Below are positions 1 to 6,603 of a stretch of DNA of 11,719 bases, one piece after another. Source of the DNA: Muribaculaceae bacterium (GTDB lineage Bacteria > Bacteroidota > Bacteroidia > Bacteroidales > Muribaculaceae). How positions within the stretch are numbered: the first letter of the stretch is position 1; every line of letters starts with the position of its first letter. The notes beneath the pieces are model-generated. The model had not been told where the DNA came from. It made no database searches and worked only from the letters and a program-made list of their open reading frames with translations. The stretch lies in the NCBI GenBank assembly GCA_017962285.1, contig JAGCVR010000208.1, positions 1-11,719 on the forward strand, in the 5' to 3' direction. The position numbers and the translations under genes are program-made.

Positions 1-2
1 AC

Positions 3-2834
3 AACAATCCTGCCATCAATGCCCGGTTGACAGCCGACATTGACATAGCTACCATGATAGGGACAAGCGCAAAGAAATTTGCAGGCACATTCGATGGTGG
101 CGGGCACACAATCACCGCAACAATCAACAGCACATCGTCTCATGCCGCACCATTCATTTACATAAACAATGCCACCATTACCGACCTCACGGTTGAAGGC
201 AGCATAAAAGGTGGAATCCACTGTTCCGGACTGGTAGGGTCGGCCGACGGCACCAACAGCATCAGCAATGTCATTGTTCGCGCGAGCATCACCACCACAG
301 GAACTCACTGCGGTGGCATCGTGGGGCACGGACAGAGTTCAAACACCACACTCACTGGCTGCATTTTCGAAGGGTCGATAAGTGGAGGCAGCACTGTGGG
401 TGCCATCTTCGGCTGGAACCATGGCGGAATGGCAACTATCACCAATTGTCTTGAGAAAGGCACCACATACTCAAGCATCAGTTCTTTCAACGGCATTTTC
501 ATGGGTTCCAACGCAACCGTCTCCAATTCTTACCACCTCAAAGCCAACACTAACAACAAGGAGTGGGGAGCTCATGTTTTCAGAACCCTGCCGGATGGCG
601 AAATGGGCGGCCTCGTCACCGCCGTTGACGGAAACAGCTATTACGCGCTTATCAGCGTGAGCGGCATAAACGAACGCTACCTGCTTACCGGTCTCACGGT
701 GGAGCCTGACCCCATTGTATCATACCTGGGCACGACATTGGCAAAAGGAACTGACTACACTTTGAGTTATACCGACAACGACAAAGCTGGCACAGCTTAC
801 GTCAACATTACCGGAATCGGAAATTTCACCGGCACAAAAAGCGTGGCATTCAGAGTTGTAGGCAACTTTCTTCAAGGCAACGGCACCGAAGCCTCACCGT
901 TCCTGATCAACAATGACGATGACTGGGTGTCATTCGTTTCAAGCATCAACGACGGCTACACATATAGCGGATATCACATTAAGCTTACCGACGACATCAA
1001 CGCATCTGTCATGGCAGGTATCCGCGAAGATGAGCCTTTCAGCGGCATATTCAATGGCGACGGGCACACCATAAATCTCAACATCGTCAGCAATGCAACA
1101 GGCACCGGCGCCAACGCGCAGGGGGTGGCTCCATTCCACTTCATAAAAGATGCCATCATAAGAAATACGCGCACCACAGGAACAGTATCCTCGTCAAGTT
1201 ACCACACCTCGGGCCTGGTGGGATTTTCATTCGGCACCACACTTATTGAAGGATGTACCGTGAGCGCAACCATCAACACCAGAACGAGCTATGCCGGAGG
1301 TGTCCTCGGGCACAGCTACGCATCGAACACCACCATGAAGGACTGTATCTTCGACGGCACAATCAACGGAAACAACAGCAGTCACATTGTAGGACTCTAT
1401 GGATGGAGTCATGGCGGTACGCCTACGGTGATCAATTGTCTGGAAAAAGGCTCATATACTGGCGTGTATTCGTTCGACCCCGTCATCAATGGTTCGGTAA
1501 ACGCCGTAACCGACACCTACTATCTTACTCCGAGAATAGGTTTCACGGATGGCTACGGAACACAGGTTTATGTCAGCCTGCCCGAGGATGAAGCCGGAGG
1601 TCAGATTACTGCCGTTGACGGCAACAAATACTATGTCCTTTTGACGGCAAGCGGATTACAAGACAAGTATTACCTTGAAACCCCAACCGTGGAACCGGTT
1701 CCCACAGTAACTTTCCTTGGAACTACGCTGACAAAAGACATTGACTACACTCTCAGCTATGCCGACAACGACAAAGGCGGCACCGGATATATACTCATCC
1801 ACGCATTAGGGAACTATACGGGGACAAAGCGCGTTCCCTTTACAATCATCAGCAACAACCTTGCGGGTGACGGCTCGGAAGAATCGCCTTTCCTGATTGG
1901 TTCTAAGCAGGACTGGAACAACTTTTCGAAAAGCGTCTCCCAAGGAATGACACACAATGGCCGGCACATCAAACTCACCGCAAACATCAGCGTGAACAAA
2001 TACATAGGCACAAACAGTTGCCGTTTCTCGGGCATTTTCGACGGAGACGGGCACACACTCACCGTTGACATCTCAAGCGATTCAGTTGAGGCGGCAGATT
2101 TCACCGTTGGCATGGCTCCCTTCCACTTCATCGAAAACGCCACAATCAAGAACCTGCGCATAGCCGGCAACATCCACAGCAATTATTACCACCCGAGCGG
2201 GCTTGCCGGAAACTTAAACGGCACAAACACCATTGAGCGCTGCATGGTGAGCGCCACCATCAGCACCAGCACCAGCTATGCCGGAGGTATAATAGGTCAC
2301 GCCAACTATTCCAACACGACCGTCAAGGACTGCCTTTTCAACGGAACAATGAGTGGCAACAACAGTGGCAGCATAGCAGGTATCTGGGGATGGGGAGGCG
2401 GTAGCATCGCCAAGGTTGAGAACTGCCTCGAAGTAGGAACATTCGAGAATTGCAGATCCATTGATGCAGTAGGGTGGAACAGCACCACTGTCAACACCTA
2501 TCACCTCAACAGCAGTAACAAGGGTACCGCAGCCACAAGCGAAACTCTTACCGACGGGAGCATAGCCACAGCTCTACAGGCTGGACGCACCGAGGATGTG
2601 TGGGTCATGGTAGATAACCCAAGAAGACCCATGCTGCTCATATTTGCCAATGACATCCTGGGCGACCTTGACGGCAACAGAAAAATTGAAGTTAACGACG
2701 TGGTGCTGCTCGCTGAAATTGCAATGGGTGGTGGCGCAACCGCCGAAGAGCTTGCGATTGGCGACATGGACGGCAGCGGCACAATCGACGTAAACGACGT
2801 GGTACTGCTTGCCGGAATGGTGATGGGCTCGTGA
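3..2834 (+). CDS. GLUG-repeat surface protein with C-terminal dockerin-like module (5' partial)
   Basis: The reading frame is open to the left edge (codons from base 3 read NNPAINAR before the TTG at 27), so the true start and signal peptide lie outside the window. Numbering residues from base 27, three units of about 330 residues are visible. Units 2 (from ~281) and 3 (from ~611) open with a 'GxGSExSPFLI...DW' segment; each unit carries an 'FSGIFDGDGHT' type motif and GLUG-like strands (SGLVG, AGGIIGH, NCLEKG). Units 1 and 2 end in an Ig-like segment (~225-279 and ~558-608: LGTTL, DYTLSY, GNYTGTK), which unit 3 lacks. The tail (~840-879) leads into two calcium-loop repeats, D880-D891 (DLDGNRKIEVND) and D913-D924 (DMDGSGTIDVND), each followed by VVLLA, as in type I dockerins. 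This suggests an exported, modular adhesin or glycan-binding protein. The ligand is unknown, and no cohesin or catalytic domain is seen. Confidence 0.85.
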   Translation, partial: NNPAINARLTADIDIATMIGTSAKKFAGTFDGGGHTITATINSTSSHAAPFIYINNATITDLTVEGSIKGGIHCSGLVGSADGTNSISNVIVRASITTTGTHCGGIVGHGQSSNTTLTGCIFEGSISGGSTVGAIFGWNHGGMATITNCLEKGTTYSSISSFNGIFMGSNATVSNSYHLKANTNNKEWGAHVFRTLPDGEMGGLVTAVDGNSYYALISVSGINERYLLTGLTVEPDPIVSYLGTTLAKGTDYTLSYTDNDKAGTAYVNITGIGNFTGTKSVAFRVVGNFLQGNGTEASPFLINNDDDWVSFVSSINDGYTYSGYHIKLTDDINASVMAGIREDEPFSGIFNGDGHTINLNIVSNATGTGANAQGVAPFHFIKDAIIRNTRTTGTVSSSSYHTSGLVGFSFGTTLIEGCTVSATINTRTSYAGGVLGHSYASNTTMKDCIFDGTINGNNSSHIVGLYGWSHGGTPTVINCLEKGSYTGVYSFDPVINGSVNAVTDTYYLTPRIGFTDGYGTQVYVSLPEDEAGGQITAVDGNKYYVLLTASGLQDKYYLETPTVEPVPTVTFLGTTLTKDIDYTLSYADNDKGGTGYILIHALGNYTGTKRVPFTIISNNLAGDGSEESPFLIGSKQDWNNFSKSVSQGMTHNGRHIKLTANISVNKYIGTNSCRFSGIFDGDGHTLTVDISSDSVEAADFTVGMAPFHFIENATIKNLRIAGNIHSNYYHPSGLAGNLNGTNTIERCMVSATISTSTSYAGGIIGHANYSNTTVKDCLFNGTMSGNNSGSIAGIWGWGGGSIAKVENCLEVGTFENCRSIDAVGWNSTTVNTYHLNSSNKGTAATSETLTDGSIATALQAGRTEDVWVMVDNPRRPMLLIFANDILGDLDGNRKIEVNDVVLLAEIAMGGGATAEELAIGDMDGSGTIDVNDVVLLAGMVMGS

Positions 2835-2928
2835 ACGAGCAGTTAACAAGTTAACAAGTTGACAAGTTAACAAGCAGTTACTTCATTTAGTAAACAAGTT
2901 AACAAGTTGACGAGTTAACAAGCTGTTA
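2547..2928 (+). repeat. Duplicated 3' module, copy 1 (coding tail, dockerin, noncoding array)
   Basis: This block aligns without gaps to 4472-4853 at a constant offset of 1925 nt. It begins at codons for 'LTDGSIATAL' and runs through the dockerin-like pair, the stop codon and the octamer array. By hand count the coding part (2547-2834) differs at 59 of 288 positions, many of them synonymous, while the noncoding part (2835-2928) differs at only 2 of 94. The stop codon sits in the loop of a small hairpin, GCTCG-TGAA-CGAGC (2827-2840), present in both copies. The block behaves as one module attached to the ends of two otherwise different proteins. Confidence 0.9.
2843..2922 (+). repeat. TTAACAAG octamer array, copy 1
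   Basis: Two groups of four 8-nt units lie in perfect register. The first is TTAACAAG, TTAACAAG, TTGACAAG, TTAACAAG at 2843-2874. A 16-nt spacer (2875-2890) follows, then TAAACAAG, TTAACAAG, TTGACGAG, TTAACAAG at 2891-2922. The third unit of each group carries the same TTGAC variant, so the four-unit group itself looks duplicated. It starts 8 nt after the stop codon. Its function is unknown; it might affect transcription termination, mRNA 3' end stability or recombination. Confidence 0.9.
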
Positions 2929-2930
2929 CT

Positions 2931-2986
2931 TTAGTCATTAGACTTTAGACTTTAGACTTTAGTTTTTAGGCTTTAGGCTTTGGACC
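2931..2986 (+). repeat. TTAGACT heptamer array, copy 1
   Basis: Eight 7-nt units follow in strict register with no insertions or deletions: TTAGTCA, three TTAGACT, TTAGTTT, two TTAGGCT and TTGGACC. The array starts 8 nt after the octamer array ends. A related, more degenerate heptamer array sits at the equivalent place behind the second gene. No open reading frame uses it. Confidence 0.85.
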
Positions 2987-2995
2987 TGTCTTGAT

Positions 2996-3024
2996 AATAA
3001 TTGGACTGCAAAGTCCTGATTATT
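2996..3024. promoter_or_regulatory. Imperfect inverted repeat upstream of the second surface-protein promoter
   Basis: AATAAT (2996-3001) and GGACT (3003-3007) are mirrored by AGTCC (3012-3016) and ATTATT (3019-3024), giving 11 paired bases with a small internal loop and a GCAA apex. It ends 16 nt before the -33-like element of the next gene. It could be an operator or a weak stem-loop terminating upstream transcription. There is no T-tract, so the role is open. Confidence 0.4.
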
Positions 3025-3040
3025 GCCAAACAATCATTAC

Positions 3041-3071
3041 TTGTCATATTCAGATATTATTTCTATTTTTG
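3041..3071 (+). promoter_or_regulatory. Bacteroidetes-type promoter for the second surface-protein gene
   Basis: TATTTTTG (3064-3071) fits the -7 consensus TAnnTTTG. A -33-like CTTG core (TTG at 3041-3043) lies 20 nt upstream, the usual spacing. The start codon is 35 nt downstream of the -7 box, so the second gene probably has its own transcript. Confidence 0.65.
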
Positions 3072-3106
3072 CATATAGAATTAACAACCTCAAGATCGTA
3101 TAGCAT

Positions 3107-4759
3107 ATGAAAAAGTGTTTACTCTTACTCGTAGCGATTGTCACCAGCCTTTCGGCAGGGGCGCAGAACACCGTCACTACAGTTACGTCATCGGAGCAGA
3201 TAACCAAAACTTCCGCCGTTTATGTCGGTGAGGTCGTGGTTGAAGGTCAGTCGGTCATCAAATACCTCTATTCTGGCGATATAACCATAAAAGATTATGT
3301 TTTAGTATTCCTGCGAGAAGGTCTGAACGGCATGGCCGACGGCGATTATGCCGCCCTGCTCAATGGTCATGAGTTTGATTATTCTATAGAACCGACACAA
3401 AACGGCTTTGCCATTTGCTCTAATCCTGACCTTGAAGCATCTATGGACGCAAACTGGAGCAGCGCACAGTATGTGGGAACGCTTTACTATCCCAACAAAA
3501 CAGTAACGACGGAAATCAACTCCAACCTCTATGACCTCGACAATGGCTTCAAAGCGGTGCTTGACGCGCAAGAACAGCAAGGGATAGAGAACATAGATAA
3601 TCCTGTCGCTGCGGAAAAACGTATCATATCCCATATCAATTCAGGAACCTCTACCAACGTGTATTATACCATTGAAGATGGTCAGGTAGTCAGGCATTCC
3701 GATATTACTGTAATTTTTGATTGTGAAGCGACCACGGTTATTTACACAAAGGTTGAGCTTGAAACCGCTGGCGGTATCGCGCAGGACACAGATGGCTACT
3801 ACCTTATCGGTTCGGCAGCCGATTGGGATGAGTTCGCTGCTATTGTACATGACAGTAACGCCTTTGCAAATGCCAGGATGATTGATGATGTGGATTTGGG
3901 TGATGACCAAACAATGCTGGGGTATTTAAATACTGGAGAAGGAGAGAGAGATAAAGCATTCAGAGGCATTTTTGACGGTCAGGGACACACATTGACAGTT
4001 GCTTATACGGATCATGGAAGCAATCAATACTCAACACCCATCAACAGCATTGATGGAGCAACCATCAAAAACCTCCATATTGCAGGTTCTTGGGTCAATG
4101 GTCTGACACATGCTGCATTTGTGGCAAATTCATGGGGCACAAGTTGCATAGAAAAAGTGTGGAACTCGGCTGACATTACTTCTGACGGAATGAGTTGGGG
4201 AGAAACGGCAGCTTTTGTGGGCTGCATGAAAGGCGGAAACTTGACTATTAAAGATTGCCATTTTTCGGGTACAGTACTTGGTAAAAAGTCATATAATGGA
4301 TGTTTTGTCGGATACATAGACAATGGAACAACCAACATCGTCAACTGCTTATCAACAGGAACTTTTACATATTATGGCAGTAACAACGCATTCCGCGGGA
4401 ATCACACCAATTGTTATGTGAAGCAGTTCCCCGTGACTATTCCCGAAACCATGCAATGCACCGATGAGCAACTTGCCGATGGAACCATAGCCACAGCACT
4501 ACAGGATGGACGCGACGAAGATGTGTGGGTTCAGGTGGATAACCCAAGAAGACCTATGCTGCTTATATTTGCCGATGTCATTCTGGGCGACATAGACGGC
4601 AACAGAAAGATTGAAGTTAATGACGTGGTTCTGCTTGCTGAGATTGCCATGGGCGGAGACATGGGAAATGTTGAGTTTTCGATTGCTGACATTGACGAAA
4701 ATGGTCTTATTGAAGTGAACGACGTGGTGCTCCTTGCCGGAATGGTCATGGGCTCGTGA
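3107..4759 (+). CDS. Secreted GLUG-repeat protein with C-terminal dockerin-like module
   Basis: The ATG is followed by a clear signal peptide (MKKCLLLLVAIVTSLSAGAQ, cleavage likely near residue 19), and a promoter sits just upstream, so this start is secure. Residues ~20-210 form a domain I do not recognise. From ~225 the protein follows the neighbour's plan: 'DGYYLIGSAADWDEF', then 'FRGIFDGQGHTLTV' and GLUG-like strands (~310-425: AAFVANSWGT, AAFVGC, NGCFVGY, NCLSTG). After the shared 'LADGTIATALQDGR...PRRPMLLIFA' tail come two calcium loops, D495-D506 (DIDGNRKIEVND) and D528-D539 (DIDENGLIEVND). It has one GLUG unit where the upstream paralogue has three. An exported, calcium-stabilised surface or cell-envelope protein is likely; the partner and substrate are unknown. 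Confidence 0.88.
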   Translation: MKKCLLLLVAIVTSLSAGAQNTVTTVTSSEQITKTSAVYVGEVVVEGQSVIKYLYSGDITIKDYVLVFLREGLNGMADGDYAALLNGHEFDYSIEPTQNGFAICSNPDLEASMDANWSSAQYVGTLYYPNKTVTTEINSNLYDLDNGFKAVLDAQEQQGIENIDNPVAAEKRIISHINSGTSTNVYYTIEDGQVVRHSDITVIFDCEATTVIYTKVELETAGGIAQDTDGYYLIGSAADWDEFAAIVHDSNAFANARMIDDVDLGDDQTMLGYLNTGEGERDKAFRGIFDGQGHTLTVAYTDHGSNQYSTPINSIDGATIKNLHIAGSWVNGLTHAAFVANSWGTSCIEKVWNSADITSDGMSWGETAAFVGCMKGGNLTIKDCHFSGTVLGKKSYNGCFVGYIDNGTTNIVNCLSTGTFTYYGSNNAFRGNHTNCYVKQFPVTIPETMQCTDEQLADGTIATALQDGRDEDVWVQVDNPRRPMLLIFADVILGDIDGNRKIEVNDVVLLAEIAMGGDMGNVEFSIADIDENGLIEVNDVVLLAGMVMGS

Positions 4760-4853
4760 ACGAGCAGTTAACAAGTTAACAAGTTGACAAGTTAACAAGC
4801 AGTTACTTCATTTAGTAAACAAGTTAACAAGTTGACAAGTTAACAAGCAGTTA
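4472..4853 (+). repeat. Duplicated 3' module, copy 2
   Basis: This is the partner of 2547-2928. It includes the dockerin-like pair, the stop codon in the GCTCG-TGAA-CGAGC hairpin (4752-4765) and the octamer array. Similarity fades upstream of 4472 and downstream of 4853, apart from the loosely related heptamer array. Confidence 0.9.
4768..4847 (+). repeat. TTAACAAG octamer array, copy 2
   Basis: This array has the same two four-unit groups (4768-4799 and 4816-4847) and the same 16-nt spacer as copy 1. Within the array it differs at one position: A at 4837 where copy 1 has G at 2912. Confidence 0.9.
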
Positions 4854-4920
4854 GTTTTTAGTTATTAGTTTGTAGTCGTTAGACTTTAGACTTTAGTTTT
4901 TAAGCGTTGGTCGTTAGTCT
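4851..4920 (+). repeat. Degenerate TTAGACT-like heptamer array, copy 2
   Basis: Ten 7-nt units keep perfect register: TTAGTTT, TTAGTTA, TTAGTTT, GTAGTCG, two TTAGACT, TTAGTTT, TTAAGCG, TTGGTCG and TTAGTCT. Units are far more varied than in copy 1, yet no indel breaks the period. It begins 3 nt after the octamer array. Confidence 0.75.
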
Positions 4921-4935
4921 TAAGCACTATGCTAT

Positions 4936-5151
4936 CGCATCAAAGATGCGCGCTGGCATGGTGTTAATCACGTTGCAGGCTCTCCGAGCCTTTTGCGCCT
5001 CCGGCGCTGATCATCTCAGATAAACCATAGGCTCACGAGTGGACTCAAAGCGTAAGTCGGTCGAAGACCGGTGCGCGGTGGCAAAGCCATTGAGTTCCGC
5101 CTGAACCATATCTGAAAAAATCGCTGACAAACCCAAAAGGCCTGCCAGCGA
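4936..5151. other. Cluster of short triloop hairpins (possible structured RNA or repeat element)
   Basis: This is most of the gene-poor stretch between the repeats and the gene ending at 5223. It contains CGCATC-AAA-GATGCG (4936-4950), AGGCTC-TCC-GAGCCT then TTT (4977-4994), GCGCC-TCC-GGCGC (4995-5007), CGGTC-GAA-GACCG (5058-5070) and TGGC-AAA-GCCA (5079-5089). All have 3-nt loops. GGACTCAA (5041-5048) can pair, with one bulge, with TTGAGTTCC (5090-5098), enclosing the last two hairpins in a branched fold. A further 6-bp stem is TCGCTG/CAGCGA (5121-5151). On the minus strand a 32-codon frame, 5109 down to 5011 (MVQAELNGFATAHRSS...), runs through part of it, but nothing else supports a protein. 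No tRNA or known riboswitch was recognised. Confidence 0.5.
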
Positions 5152-5222
5152 AGTATGAGGTAATCTTTATCTCACCAAACCGAGACTTTCGGCACGGTTA
5201 TTCGAGACAAATGGCAACAGAT

Positions 5223-5705
5223 TTATTTCTTGCCGCCGAAGAAAGCTTTAAGCTTAGCCCACCAGCCCGATTTCTTCACATCCTCAACGGTGTCATCAAC
5301 GAAATCGTCGACCTTGTCAGCTGTTTCTTTAACAAATTCTTTCGCCTTTTGCACTTGCTCGCTATTGTCAATCTCTTCCACTTTTTCTTTCACGTCGTCG
5401 GCGATGTCTTTCACTTTTGCCTGAACTTCTTTCACTGTCTCGTTTTCGGAGATCTTCTCCATAACGTCATTGACCTTCTCTTTAACATCGTTGAAAACAT
5501 CTTCGGCCTTATCCTTAATGTTTTCAATCACATCGTCGCTCTTCTCGGCAACAGGCTCAGCGGCTTCCTTCGCTTCGGCAACCACTTCATCCTTCACTTC
5601 AGCCACCTTCTCTGCGGCATCCTGAGCCACCTGAGCCACTTCTTCCTTCACTTCGTTAACCTCTTGAGCGGCCTCTTGAGCCACATTCTTTAATTCTTCT
5701 TCCAT
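5223..5705 (-). CDS. Charged helical (coiled-coil/YtxH- or LEA-like) protein
   Basis: This 160-residue protein is almost entirely Ala, Glu, Lys, Val and Asp, in a pattern expected for one long amphipathic helix or coiled coil (for example EEVAQVAQDAAEKVAEVKDE). It has no signal peptide, no cysteine and no hydrophobic segment. The C-terminus (~147-160, GWWAKLKAFFGGKK) switches to an aromatic, basic amphipathic tail that could touch the membrane. Such low-complexity proteins are often labelled YtxH-like, LEA-like or apolipoprotein-like, and stress or envelope roles have been proposed for relatives; function here is not known. It lies downstream of the DUF3667 gene on the same strand, with a possible promoter of its own. 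The opposite strand is open over the same stretch because of the biased codon content, but that frame is a shadow. Confidence 0.75.
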   Translation of the reverse strand: MEEELKNVAQEAAQEVNEVKEEVAQVAQDAAEKVAEVKDEVVAEAKEAAEPVAEKSDDVIENIKDKAEDVFNDVKEKVNDVMEKISENETVKEVQAKVKDIADDVKEKVEEIDNSEQVQKAKEFVKETADKVDDFVDDTVEDVKKSGWWAKLKAFFGGKK

Positions 5706-5767
5706 TGTAGTTAAAGTTTATATTGTTTGTAATTTGTTGTAAATATAGCAATTATATTCTTCATATG

Positions 5768-5775
5768 CAAATTTA
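5768..5775 (-). promoter_or_regulatory. Possible -7 box for the helical protein gene
   Basis: Read on the minus strand this is TAAATTTG, matching TAnnTTTG, 62 nt before the ATG at 5705. It overlaps the stop codon of the upstream DUF3667 gene. No good TTTG is seen about 20 nt further up, so the call is tentative. Confidence 0.35.
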
Positions 5776-6522
5776 CATAGTTCTTTCCCCTGTTATCAGA
5801 TACCCTATGGCAGCAAACAACGTGGCAGCCAACACCAGCAATACAAAACCTGATATAAACATCAGTGCCACGCGCCAGATTGTGCCCCATGGCTTATATT
5901 CGAATATCTGACGGTAAGCGATATAGAAATAAACTATCAGGCACCACGTTCCGATACTGTCGTTGCGGGTCACAAAGTCGAAGATAAGTTGAATGATGCA
6001 CATGAACACCTGAATGAAAAACCCTTCGGGGATAGTGTGGCGCGGATAACCCGGCGCCTTGCGGAAAAGCAGCCATGTGGGCCAGATGAAGAACGATGTT
6101 ACAAGTAGTGTCGCCCAGTCGTTATGGGTATGCAGCCATTCCACAACATTATCCACTATCGCCACGCCAACATTTATTTCGTTCGATTCAGCCGAACCCG
6201 GGAAAAACAGAAATTCCATAAGTGCAATAAACACACCTACGATTACAAGCATTTTCAACGGAGGAAAACTCACCTGACGATGACCGCTGATATAATCGCG
6301 AATGAAATACCCCGGGCGCAACAGAAGGTTTATAATGGAATTGAGCAATGAACTGGAGTCCATGCCCCACAACAGCATCACATTATTTCTAAGCGATTTC
6401 CATGTTACCCGTCCAAGTCCGGCTTTCTGGGAGCAGTAAGGGCAGTAATTGCCCACAAACTCATGACTGCAGTTTGCGCACTTCTGCACTTCATTGTTTT
6501 TCAGGTTGAATCTGCGGGGCAT
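5773..6522 (-). CDS. DUF3667 family membrane protein with zinc ribbon
   Basis: The 249-residue protein starts with a short basic stretch and a zinc-ribbon motif, C15-x2-C18-x8-C27-x2-C30 (CANCSHEFVGNYCPYCSQ). Next comes the conserved-looking LLxPGYFIRDYISGHRQVSFPPLKML segment (~67-93), then about five hydrophobic segments (roughly 92-110, 136-153, 168-184, 190-206 and 219-243). This layout matches DUF3667, an inner-membrane family common in Bacteroidetes with no established function. It lies 81 nt downstream of the NAGLU frame on the same strand. No clear promoter is seen in that gap, so it may be co-transcribed with it. Confidence 0.85.
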   Translation of the reverse strand: MPRRFNLKNNEVQKCANCSHEFVGNYCPYCSQKAGLGRVTWKSLRNNVMLLWGMDSSSLLNSIINLLLRPGYFIRDYISGHRQVSFPPLKMLVIVGVFIALMEFLFFPGSAESNEINVGVAIVDNVVEWLHTHNDWATLLVTSFFIWPTWLLFRKAPGYPRHTIPEGFFIQVFMCIIQLIFDFVTRNDSIGTWCLIVYFYIAYRQIFEYKPWGTIWRVALMFISGFVLLVLAATLFAAIGYLITGERTM

Positions 6523-6603
6523 TTTCAGCCAGACCCGAAACCGCTGTTATGTCTCTTTTAAAGTCATCTTTTTCTTAGTCACAATTCATTCCGTTGCTGG
6601 TTT

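Noticed and set aside
27..29. TTG as the start of the first gene
   Set aside because: The frame stays open to base 3 and the upstream codons (NNPAINAR) continue the repeat-unit pattern, so the gene is cut by the window edge.
2574..2873. Minus-strand ORFs starting MLTCQLVNLLTARSRAH at 2574-2873 and 4499-4798
   Set aside because: They start in the octamer arrays and run antisense to the dockerin coding regions; their similarity only reflects the duplicated DNA.
2966..2979. Telomere-like TTAGGC repeats
   Set aside because: Only two TTAGGCT units exist and they are variants inside a TTAGACT heptamer array in bacterial DNA.
2843..2986. CRISPR array
   Set aside because: Units are 7-8 nt in direct tandem with no spacers of CRISPR length and no cas genes.
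4951..5150. 8-bp inverted ends CGCTGGCA/TGCCAGCG as a small mobile element
   Set aside because: An 8-bp match over 200 nt is close to chance, there is no target duplication, and no transposase is present.
5211..5693. 160-codon plus-strand ORF opposite the helical protein
   Set aside because: It mirrors the Glu/Lys/Val/Ala-rich codons of the real gene and yields an unlikely Phe/Leu/His-rich protein.
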